From Candidatus Thalassarchaeaceae archaeon (lineage in GTDB: Archaea > Thermoplasmatota > Poseidoniia > Poseidoniales > Thalassarchaeaceae), in assembly GCA_030754395.1 (NCBI GenBank), contig JASMAJ010000068.1:1-5511 (forward strand): a DNA stretch of 5,511 bases, read 5' to 3'. Shown here piece by piece: positions 1 through 5,511 of this stretch. The notes beneath the pieces were generated by a model that saw only the letters and a list, made by a program, of their open reading frames with translations, was not told the DNA's origin and did not search any database. Position 1 is the stretch's first letter, and the number at the start of each line of letters is the position of its first letter. The position numbers and the translations under genes were made by a program.

Positions 1-611
1 GGGGTGTATTCTAAATCACTAATTAGAGATCCAAGGAGAACAAATGCAAGCCCTGGAAAGACGGGATAGGTTCCATTCAGTATGAGTCTCTCAAGCCATT
101 CCACAAGACCAATTGAATCCACTCTCTCAAACCATCCTAATTCAGGTCCTGCGAGGCCTCCAAGAACTAGTGGTGTAACCATCAATAATGTCATCATTAT
201 GCCGCGATTTGCTGTACTTAATCTCGAAAGTAATGGCGCCAATAGTGCGGCTATTGCTAGTAATGTGAGAACACCAGGGGTCTGCCACTCAAATCTACCC
301 CCTCTTTCCACATTCAACAGAATATTAACTAGGAATTGACACACAGTTAGTAGAGCTACACGAGGTAGCACCCAGTCAATCCACGCACTGTTGTTGAAAT
401 TCTCAGCAAATCTACGCTGCGCCCCTCTATGGATGCCCCAACCAGATAATGTCACGAATAAAGGTGCAGCCATTCCTCCGAATGCTGCTGCGACAAAGGC
501 TGCTGGATGTCCTACTGAGATTCCTTCAGGAGGAATAATCGCAGCTGTGTGAACTTCAACCATACAGAGAACTGCAATAGCTTTCATTTGATCGATATGA
601 TTCAGCCTCAT
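1..611 (-). CDS. Multipass membrane acyltransferase-like protein (acyltransferase-3 / DUF1624-HGSNAT-like), N-terminal part
   Basis: This is a partial gene: 203 codons are open from ATG (609-611) to the left window edge, with no stop. The product is strongly hydrophobic, with likely membrane segments near residues 10-27, 37-58, 83-100, 111-126, 137-155 and 183-198. The N-terminus reads RLNHIDQMKAIAVLCMVEVH (2-21), followed by APLFVTLSGWGI (49-60). This 'basic-xx-IDxxK/R-A/G-I..' helix ending in a His, then a 'PLF..LSG' helix and a basic loop (HRGAQRR), is the pattern of membrane acyltransferases of the acyltransferase-3 and DUF1624/heparan-glucosaminide N-acetyltransferase groups. H21 is the candidate catalytic His. 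The usual Arg-Gly in the first helix is Lys-Ala here. Members of these families move acyl groups onto sugars or lipids at the membrane; the substrate here cannot be told. The start is supported by AGGTGAT with a 3-nt spacer. The gene begins 4 bp after the phosphorylase stop, so co-transcription is very likely. A plain membrane protein without acyltransferase activity remains possible. Confidence 0.72.
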   Translation of the reverse strand, partial: MRLNHIDQMKAIAVLCMVEVHTAAIIPPEGISVGHPAAFVAAAFGGMAAPLFVTLSGWGIHRGAQRRFAENFNNSAWIDWVLPRVALLTVCQFLVNILLNVERGGRFEWQTPGVLTLLAIAALLAPLLSRLSTANRGIMMTLLMVTPLVLGGLAGPELGWFERVDSIGLVEWLERLILNGTYPVFPGLAFVLLGSLISDLEYT

Positions 612-614
612 GCT

Positions 615-621
615 ATCACCT
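615..621 (-). promoter_or_regulatory. Shine-Dalgarno site of the membrane-protein gene, overlapping the upstream stop codon
   Basis: The minus strand reads AGGTGAT, a 7-nt match to the complement of the archaeal 16S 3' end, 3 nt before the ATG at 611. The TGA inside it (616-618) is the stop codon of the phosphorylase gene. A ribosome terminating there would sit on the initiation site of the next gene, which suggests translational coupling. The site decides the start of the downstream gene. Confidence 0.8.
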
Positions 622-1893
622 GATAATTTCGCTCACCTTCGAAAGAACTTCAATCGAATCATCTGAAATGGTAAATGCTGATTCTAGTGACTTAGACATT
701 CCAATAGGTAGGTTCCCTCGGTGGTAGATTACTAGGAGTGAGTCTCCTACTTCCAATTCATCTCCAACTTGCGCCTCGATTATTGCACCAACCGAATGAT
801 CTATTGAGTCTCCAAGTTTTTCCCGTCCAGATCCTAATTCACAACATGCTAGAGCAATGACCATTGCATCTATGTCTGATACATAACCACTCTTTTCGGA
901 GAATATTTCTGTGGCATTCAATTGTGAATCAAGAAGACCTAGTCCCCTTAGCATGGACATATCAGAATCAAAAATATTGCTATCTCCTCCTTGTGCATCA
1001 ACCATAGCGATGAATTTCTCTAATGCAGAACCATCATTGAGTGAATCATGAATCATTAAGGCCCCTTCTTCCATATTTTCTGAAAGTCCTGTAGCAGCCA
1101 AAAGTAACCCTCCTTGAACACAGACTAATTCTTCTAAATCATGAGGTCCACGGCCACATAGGGTCTCCACACTCTCTACGATTTCCAAAGCATTTCCAAC
1201 AGCACAACCTAGGGGCTGATCCATTGTGGTCAGAACGGCTGTGGTACTAACGCCCATGCCATTTGCAGCATCAACCATTGAGCTTGCTAATGCCGCAGCA
1301 TCTTCTCGTTCTTGCATGAAGGCCGCACGTCCGTATTTGACGTCTAGAATTAGAGCAGACAATCCTTCAGCAGTTTTTTTTGAGACGATTGAAGAAGTAA
1401 TTAGAGGAATTGAAGCAATGGTGCCGCTAATGTCTCTTAGAGCATACATTCTGCGGTCGGCTGGAACAAGGTTTTCACTCTGTCCTACCATTGCAATTCC
1501 TATCTTTCCAACCTGGGTTTGAATTTGTTTTGAGGCGAGTTCTATATTGAATCCCGGAATACTCTCTAGTTTATCCAAAGTGCCTCCTGTATGACCAAGT
1601 CCTCGTCCTGAAATCATCGGAACCTTCAGCCCACAAGCGGCCAGGGCGGGGGCTAGAGGAATCGAAACTTTGTCTCCAACTCCACCTGTAGAATGTTTGT
1701 CAACAACAAGATTAGCCCATTCCTCAGGCCATTCAAGAACTTCTCCTGAATCTCTCATTGATTTTGTTAAATCGATAATTTCATTGTTTTTCAAACCATT
1801 CTCAAAAACGAAATTTAGCCATTCTAGAACTTCTGAATCATTCAAAGAACCAGTGGCTACTCCTTCGACAATTTTTTGCATGGAATTGCTCAT
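616..1893 (-). CDS. deoA: Thymidine / pyrimidine-nucleoside phosphorylase
   Basis: A cytosolic enzyme of 425 residues that splits thymidine (and possibly uridine or deoxyuridine) with phosphate into the base and (deoxy)ribose-1-phosphate. The family signature SGRGLGHTGGTLDKLE lies at 95-110. The phosphate/nucleoside-binding stretch DKHSTGGVGDKVS lies at 65-77. By alignment from memory with the E. coli enzyme, H67, R153, S168 and K172 correspond to H85, R171, S186 and K190. Domain order is an N-terminal helical lobe (about 5-70), the glycosyltransferase-3-type alpha/beta domain (about 75-300) and a C-terminal PYNP_C domain (about 335-410). Length fits bacterial DeoA/Pdp (about 430-440). The N-terminal extension of the roughly 500-residue archaeal AMP phosphorylases is absent. 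VKYGRAAF (185-192) and TMDQPLG (223-229) look more like the human enzyme than E. coli DeoA. The ATG overlaps the upstream stop (ATGA). M5 is a possible alternative start. Thymidine versus broad pyrimidine specificity cannot be settled; the symbol is by family. Confidence 0.93.
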   Translation of the reverse strand: MSNSMQKIVEGVATGSLNDSEVLEWLNFVFENGLKNNEIIDLTKSMRDSGEVLEWPEEWANLVVDKHSTGGVGDKVSIPLAPALAACGLKVPMISGRGLGHTGGTLDKLESIPGFNIELASKQIQTQVGKIGIAMVGQSENLVPADRRMYALRDISGTIASIPLITSSIVSKKTAEGLSALILDVKYGRAAFMQEREDAAALASSMVDAANGMGVSTTAVLTTMDQPLGCAVGNALEIVESVETLCGRGPHDLEELVCVQGGLLLAATGLSENMEEGALMIHDSLNDGSALEKFIAMVDAQGGDSNIFDSDMSMLRGLGLLDSQLNATEIFSEKSGYVSDIDAMVIALACCELGSGREKLGDSIDHSVGAIIEAQVGDELEVGDSLLVIYHRGNLPIGMSKSLESAFTISDDSIEVLSKVSEIIR

Positions 1894-4800
1894 GCCTCGT
1901 CCTCGCCGAATTCGTCACGTAGTTCTTCAATCGAGATTCCTTGGTCTAGCCTCCACTGAACCTGATCTCGACTGAGTTCTTCAAATCCAAATCCATCTAG
2001 AACGATTGAACCATGTTTGCCATCATCCCTTCCTTCAGTCCATTGCCTTGTATCTTCTGATGATTCGTCAAAACGCGTTCCAGATAGTATTGCTTTTTGC
2101 ACATCAGCTTCATCAAAACTATACCCTGAGTCATCAATTAGTTTCTCTTCTGCTTTAGTTTTTGGACGACGGATTATTGACACCCCTGCTCCAATTACAG
2201 AGATGCCGGCAATTACTGTCAAACCAAGCAGGAATTTTGCACCAGGAGTGGATAAGGGGTTCTCTCTAACATTAATAATTGGAATTTCGATTCCTCCCTG
2301 ATTATCAGTTTCATTGGTATTGTTTTCATTTTCATTTCCTGATTCATTAGTTTCAGTATTGTTTTCACATCCAAATTGTTCACCGTCCGGAATGCCATTT
2401 TGATCGACATCCGCTGAAACCATTGAGATACCCGGCGATCGCATTACTGATTGAGCAAATGCTTCTTCCTCGCCATCGAGGATACAGTCGTCGTCAGTAT
2501 CATTATCATTTGGATTTCCATTGAGTAAATATTCATTAAGATTATTCAGCCCATCGTTATCACCATCTAATGATTGTTCAGATAATGCAGTACCCAACAC
2601 TGCAGCATTATGTCTGTCTAGTCCATACAGTGCTTCCCATGAATCGGGTAGCAAATCTCCATCCGAATCTGTAGAATCATCTAGTCGATTCCAATCGTCA
2701 ATAAATTTAGAGAGAAATATTGTAGTTAACTCGGAGGATTCGCTAATTATGCCCATCTCACGATTCCGTAGCATTGAGTTTGAACCCCAGTTCATACTAC
2801 CCACTAGTACAGTATCATCATCTACAATCATTCCCTTGTTATGCAGTTTCCAAATTTCAGGGGCGGTTGACATTAATCTAGCATTTACATCAAGTCCCTG
2901 AGTCGCATTCCAATCTGTATTGAATAAATTTACAGCGTCACGGACATCATCATCCCAATCTGCATAGAATGCATTAATCATTAATTCAATTCTTACTCCT
3001 CTTGAAGCGGCTTGATGTAGAGATTCTAAAATTGGATTTTCCGCACCGAATCCCCAATACCAATCTAGATCAAGATACTGTAAGGAAAGCCGAATGTTCG
3101 AATCTGCTTCATTTATCTCGGAAACAATACCGGTGACACAGTCATCAGGACAAGTTAGAATTCTAGTACGGAATGGAGTTGTTGTGTCTGGATTAGGAGA
3201 TTCATTTGGCAATGTATTCGAAGGTTGAGGTAATTCCCAATCATCAGATGGAGCATAATAACTAGAGTGAGAGTCAATATGAAGGTGATTAGAATTCTCA
3301 TCAAAAATCATCCTCTCTAGTGCCTTTATTGCAACTTCGTTAGAGTCTATGAATAAGGACCATTCTCTATTTCCTGATTCATCAACAGTAGGTAGACTTG
3401 ACTCCTTCCAATTACCGGATGAAATCCAAACACTCTGAGAATCTTTGACGGCGACCTTACTGTGAATGAATTGATATGGAGAACTAATTACTGTTGGATC
3501 AACCATCCAATAGACTGTACCTCCAGCATCAGAAATAGATTGAGCATGTCCGCGCTGATCATTTTTCGTTGAAGAATCGTCTAGAATCCCTTCCTCTAGA
3601 AGAATTGTGACGCTGACATCTCTGTCTAGAGCAGCAATCAAGGCATGAGTTAGGTCAGGGTGAAGGAATTCATACATGTGTACGTGAAGAGAAGTGTCTG
3701 CATCCGCAATCCAACCCAGTAAATCTTCAAGCCCAGTTTCTGGGCTAAATGAGGCCGTAGCACTCATCCCAGAGTGTGCTTCAATCAAACCCCCATCACA
3801 GAAAGTCGAAGCCCCAATACGAATCCAGCGAATCTCCCATTCTGTAGCAGAATCAGAATCTCCACCCGGCGAACAACCATCTCCACGCATTAGTATCAAC
3901 CCCGGAGATCCGTCTCCTGGGACTGAAACTGCACTTCCGGTCCATCCCTCAATTTCAGCATCACCTCCATTGTAGACGAGAGCATCAACTACAGTTCCTG
4001 CCGGTTCCTTTAGTTGAAAAGCAGCGCCTGAATCTACTAACCATGGCATATTATCCAAAACGGAATTTCCATCTAATGAACTGATTCCTCCATCAGCTAG
4101 TAGATTTGCAGGATTTTCCGATAGGACTACTGATTCACCAGCTGGTATCGTGAAAAGACCAAACTTAGAGACCCATGGAGTAGTCGATCGAATACGTTCT
4201 ATACTCCAACCGGTAATATTTGCCTCTTCATCTCCGAAATTAGTTATTTCTAGCCAATCATTATCTCTATCTGGAACTTCACCTGGCATAATTCTAGTGA
4301 ACTTGATGTCATATTCACCATCCCAAGGTGAACTTCCAGAATCTACCCAATCCGAGCCTCCACCTCCAGAGCCAGAGCCTCCACCTCCATTCACATTGGC
4401 TTGTCCTGGGGAGGGGGACTCAGCATCTATCCATTCTGAGTTGGAGTTGTTAGGATCTGCAATCTTAGATATGCCATTACTCGAGGGGCTTGTTACCACA
4501 GTGTCGAGAGTAGTGTTTGTAGAGTCTTTCAGATAGATTGTTTCACCAGCATTGTTTAGTCGAAGGGTGCCGATTTCATTTTCAGCAATCACAACATAGT
4601 CTCCTGCTTCAATCGTGTAGGGTGTTGTTAGTTGGTCAAAATCAACCCAGGAACTCTCATCTATGGGGTGTGTCCACCAATTTTTATCTACAATTGTCCA
4701 ACCTTGCAAATTTACAGCACTGACTCCAGAGTTCCAAAGTTCCACCCATTCACCTTGTGGAAATATTCCTTTGTCTGAACCATCAGCATCTGCCATCACT

Positions 4801-4943
4801 TCGTTGATACAAACTACACACCCATTCTCACTTGATTCAGAACTTTCTTGGATATTATCTAGGAGAGTCATTGGTGATACTAAACTACTGACAAGAAGAA
4901 CCAGCCCAATGAGGGCTGCCGACCTAGCGGTAGCCTCGTTCAT
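1890..4943 (-). CDS. Exported membrane-anchored protein with two lamin-tail domains and two PLD (HKD) catalytic motifs; probable surface nuclease
   Basis: A product of 1017 residues. In order: signal peptide (R7, hydrophobic 8-23; no lipobox); lamin-tail domain 1 (about 43-183: INEVMAD, EWVELWN, GWTI, IEAGDYVVIA); Gly-Ser linker (186-197); a divergent lamin-tail-like domain 2 (about 210-356: DWLEITN, GWSIER, IPAGESVVLSE); PLD half 1 (about 375-560), with H494xK496x4D501 then SSGN (508-511) and NRE (525-527); PLD half 2 (about 590-755), with H701xK703x4D708 then GSMN (715-718) and NRE (727-729); TSP3-like Asp-rich repeats (756-857); stalk with four N-glycosylation sequons (861-879); membrane helix (about 901-924) followed by RRPKTK; cytoplasmic tail (925-1017). 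All eight cysteines (42, 45, 357, 382, 598, 602, 820, 859) lie outside the cell, so disulfides are likely. Two HKD motifs form one active site in PLD-family phosphodiesterases, and both are intact. Substrate is inferred: nuclease is favoured because lamin-tail domains often accompany secreted nucleases, but phospholipase is possible. The start is fixed by an in-frame TGA 12 nt upstream. The stop overlaps the phosphorylase ATG. Confidence 0.9.
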   Translation of the reverse strand: MNEATARSAALIGLVLLVSSLVSPMTLLDNIQESSESSENGCVVCINEVMADADGSDKGIFPQGEWVELWNSGVSAVNLQGWTIVDKNWWTHPIDESSWVDFDQLTTPYTIEAGDYVVIAENEIGTLRLNNAGETIYLKDSTNTTLDTVVTSPSSNGISKIADPNNSNSEWIDAESPSPGQANVNGGGGSGSGGGGSDWVDSGSSPWDGEYDIKFTRIMPGEVPDRDNDWLEITNFGDEEANITGWSIERIRSTTPWVSKFGLFTIPAGESVVLSENPANLLADGGISSLDGNSVLDNMPWLVDSGAAFQLKEPAGTVVDALVYNGGDAEIEGWTGSAVSVPGDGSPGLILMRGDGCSPGGDSDSATEWEIRWIRIGASTFCDGGLIEAHSGMSATASFSPETGLEDLLGWIADADTSLHVHMYEFLHPDLTHALIAALDRDVSVTILLEEGILDDSSTKNDQRGHAQSISDAGGTVYWMVDPTVISSPYQFIHSKVAVKDSQSVWISSGNWKESSLPTVDESGNREWSLFIDSNEVAIKALERMIFDENSNHLHIDSHSSYYAPSDDWELPQPSNTLPNESPNPDTTTPFRTRILTCPDDCVTGIVSEINEADSNIRLSLQYLDLDWYWGFGAENPILESLHQAASRGVRIELMINAFYADWDDDVRDAVNLFNTDWNATQGLDVNARLMSTAPEIWKLHNKGMIVDDDTVLVGSMNWGSNSMLRNREMGIISESSELTTIFLSKFIDDWNRLDDSTDSDGDLLPDSWEALYGLDRHNAAVLGTALSEQSLDGDNDGLNNLNEYLLNGNPNDNDTDDDCILDGEEEAFAQSVMRSPGISMVSADVDQNGIPDGEQFGCENNTETNESGNENENNTNETDNQGGIEIPIINVRENPLSTPGAKFLLGLTVIAGISVIGAGVSIIRRPKTKAEEKLIDDSGYSFDEADVQKAILSGTRFDESSEDTRQWTEGRDDGKHGSIVLDGFGFEELSRDQVQWRLDQGISIEELRDEFGEDEA
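1901..1904 (-). promoter_or_regulatory. Shine-Dalgarno site of the phosphorylase gene
   Basis: GAGG on the minus strand, 7 nt before the ATG at 1893, lies inside the last codons of the upstream gene. A second GAGG (1895-1898) is only 1 nt from the ATG and is poorly spaced. Together with the 4-bp ATGA overlap this points to translation coupled to the upstream gene. Confidence 0.55.
2298..2366 (-). other. Segment coding an Asn/Thr/Glu-rich, sequon-dense stalk
   Basis: Residues 860-882 of the lamin-tail/PLD protein consist almost wholly of N, E, T, S, D and G. They carry four N-x-S/T sequons starting at N861, N866, N874 and N877. The segment sits between the last Ca-binding-type repeat and the membrane helix. 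This is the usual place for a glycosylated spacer that holds a catalytic head away from the membrane. Glycosylation itself is inferred. Confidence 0.7.
4353..4388 (-). repeat. Gly4Ser-type linker with a 15-bp tandem-spaced direct repeat
   Basis: The protein reads GGGGSGSGGGGS (residues 186-197) between the two lamin-tail domains. At DNA level GAGCCTCCACCTCCA (plus strand) occurs perfectly at 4354-4368 and again at 4375-4389, a 21-bp (7-codon) period. This suggests the linker grew by slippage or a short duplication. It should act as a flexible hinge. Confidence 0.85.
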
Positions 4944-4966
4944 GATGCGAATCCTTCAGCGCATCA
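4943..4966 (-). promoter_or_regulatory. Putative translation-initiation hairpin of the lamin-tail/PLD gene
   Basis: In the mRNA sense a 7-bp perfect stem, UGAUGCG with CGCAUCA, closes a 10-nt loop, CUGAAGGAUU. The loop holds the only Shine-Dalgarno-like element (GAAGGA, ending 8 nt before the ATG), and the last stem base is the A of the start codon. Opening or closing the stem could control initiation. A two-codon frame, AUG CGC UGA, starts in the 5' arm, in frame with the gene. The pairing is seen in the sequence; the regulatory role is inferred. Confidence 0.45.
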
Positions 4967-4995
4967 CGGTTGAACCCTTCGCGCGAGCGTGCACT

Positions 4996-5014
4996 CGGCC
5001 GGCAAAGCCGGCCG
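4996..5014. terminator. GC-rich 8-bp hairpin between genes (possible transcript-end, attenuation or stability element)
   Basis: CGGCCGGC, AAA, GCCGGCCG form a perfect 8-bp stem with a 3-nt loop, 14 nt after the stop codon of the upstream gene. No T-run follows on either strand, so a standard intrinsic terminator is not supported. It could stabilise the 3' end of the upstream mRNA, lower expression of the downstream gene, or be a palindromic intergenic repeat. The whole 85-bp gap (4944-5028) shows no TATA-like box on the minus strand. Confidence 0.4.
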
Positions 5015-5028
5015 TAAGTAGTACAGCC

Positions 5029-5511
5029 TCAATCTTCGTTTTCTGAACCTAAACTCTGAATGCCCATTCGAACTCCACCAAATGCAATCATTGCAATCGA
5101 TGCCACGTATAGAATAGCGGTTATGTAATCGAGGACTGCAGTTCCCTCAAGGGCACAGTCTCCTTCGCCGCCAAAGTCAGTCCAATACATAGGATCAGTA
5201 TTCTTTAGCACCTTACATTTGAGAGTCTCAGCCGAGTCGTCAGGTAATTCAGATAGTGTATGAATTTCAAAGACCGGATGGGTGTCTACTCCAAAATCAG
5301 GATTCATGTTACCTGCTCCACGTAGGTCTAAGTGGAACATAGAAACCGACTTTCCATACATTGGCATATTTGTTATTGGTTCGACCATAATTTCAACATC
5401 TGAACCGAAGTATACTGGCAATGCACCAGGGAGTACATCGACAAACGTATCTGAACCAATCAGTTTAGCTTGGATCTGATTTTCAGCAGGGTCGAGAGTG
5501 ATGGTATGATG
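5029..5511 (-). CDS. Membrane-anchored extracytoplasmic protein of unknown function, C-terminal part
   Basis: A partial gene: 160 codons plus TGA (5029-5031), open through the right window edge, so the true start is outside. I do not recognise the family. The visible part is a mostly polar, probably extracytoplasmic domain with beta-like stretches (for example VYFGSDVEIMVEPI). Two cysteines, fragment residues 99 and 119, may form a disulfide. A single hydrophobic helix follows (about 127-148, YITAILYVASIAMIAFGGV), then a short acidic tail ending GSENED. The lone Arg after the helix (RMGIQSL) suits a cytoplasmic C-terminus, giving the same outside-in topology as the next gene's product. The gene lies 85 bp upstream of the lamin-tail/PLD gene in the same direction. 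They may share a transcript, but the hairpin between them leaves this open. Confidence 0.75.
   Translation of the reverse strand, partial: HHTITLDPAENQIQAKLIGSDTFVDVLPGALPVYFGSDVEIMVEPITNMPMYGKSVSMFHLDLRGAGNMNPDFGVDTHPVFEIHTLSELPDDSAETLKCKVLKNTDPMYWTDFGGEGDCALEGTAVLDYITAILYVASIAMIAFGGVRMGIQSLGSENED

Noticed and set aside
82..339. Plus-strand open frame of 85 codons
   Set aside because: It lies opposite the membrane-protein gene, which has a coherent helix pattern, a good Shine-Dalgarno site and operon spacing. The plus-strand translation is low-complexity and unrecognisable.
616..1893. Annotation as AMP phosphorylase
   Set aside because: The protein is about 80 residues too short and lacks the N-terminal extension. 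Motifs fit thymidine/pyrimidine phosphorylase better.
2219..2410. Minus-strand 63-codon frame within the PLD gene
   Set aside because: It is an out-of-frame reading of the Asn-rich stalk and adjacent repeats. The main frame has clear domain structure.
4150..4536. Plus-strand open frame with a proline/glutamate-rich stretch
   Set aside because: The Pro/Glu-rich stretch is the antisense reading of the Gly-Ser linker in the lamin-tail/PLD gene. No independent coding evidence.
4815..4820. Lipoprotein cleavage site at the early cysteines (C42, C45) of the PLD protein
   Set aside because: The residues before C42 (SSENG) are polar and not a lipobox, and the cysteines lie about 20 residues past the hydrophobic segment.
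4968..4986. T-arm-like GGTTCAACC on the minus strand, suggesting a tRNA fragment
   Set aside because: The bases do not fit the GGTTCRANNCC pattern with a proper stem, and no acceptor, D-arm or anticodon arm is present.
4996..5014. Hairpin as a classical Rho-independent terminator
   Set aside because: Neither strand has a T-run after the stem. It is kept only as a hairpin of uncertain role.
5029..5421. Reading the rightmost gene as a complete 130-residue protein starting at 5421
   Set aside because: The codon at 5419-5421 is TTG, and the frame stays open with similar composition for 30 more codons to the window edge. The true start is most likely outside.
1..5511. Abundance of CTAG (about 30 by hand count)
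   Set aside because: This is only somewhat above the roughly 20 expected from base composition, and the sites are scattered through coding sequence without pattern. It shows that CTAG is not avoided, no more.

Overview
The window holds four genes, all on the minus strand and read from right to left. Two are cut by the window edges. The likely source is an archaeon, most plausibly a marine Poseidoniales / Marine Group II-like euryarchaeon. That is inferred from a large acidic surface protein with Ca-binding (TSP3-type) repeats, an Asn/Thr sequon-rich stalk and one C-terminal membrane anchor, from AGGTGAT-type ribosome binding sites that match the archaeal 16S tail, and from the dominance of AGA/AGG arginine codons (8 of 11 in the left-hand gene fragment). 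A bacterial origin is not excluded.

Layout in transcription order. (1) 5511-5029: the 3' part of an unrecognised surface protein with a C-terminal transmembrane helix. (2) 5028-4944: an 85-bp gap containing a run of inverted repeats, among them a GC-rich 8-bp-stem hairpin and a second hairpin that holds the putative Shine-Dalgarno sequence of the next gene in its loop. I see no TATA box here. (3) 4943-1890: a 1017-residue exported, membrane-anchored protein with two lamin-tail domains, two phospholipase-D (HKD) catalytic motifs, calcium-binding-type repeats, a glycosylatable stalk, one transmembrane helix and a 93-residue cytoplasmic tail. (4) 1893-616: thymidine / pyrimidine-nucleoside phosphorylase, complete, overlapping the preceding gene by 4 bp (ATGA). 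(5) 611-1: the N-terminal 203 residues of a multipass membrane protein resembling the acyltransferase-3 / DUF1624 (HGSNAT-type) group, starting 4 bp after the phosphorylase stop.

Genes 3-5 are packed as one transcription unit. The most attractive reading, which is inference, is a DNA- or nucleotide-scavenging unit: a cell-surface PLD-family nuclease would cut extracellular nucleic acid, other enzymes not seen here would reduce it to nucleosides, and the cytosolic phosphorylase would split pyrimidine deoxynucleosides to base plus (deoxy)ribose-1-phosphate. The role of the acyltransferase-like membrane protein in such a unit is unknown. There are no RNA genes, mobile elements, CRISPR arrays, or gene-free stretches over 300 bases.
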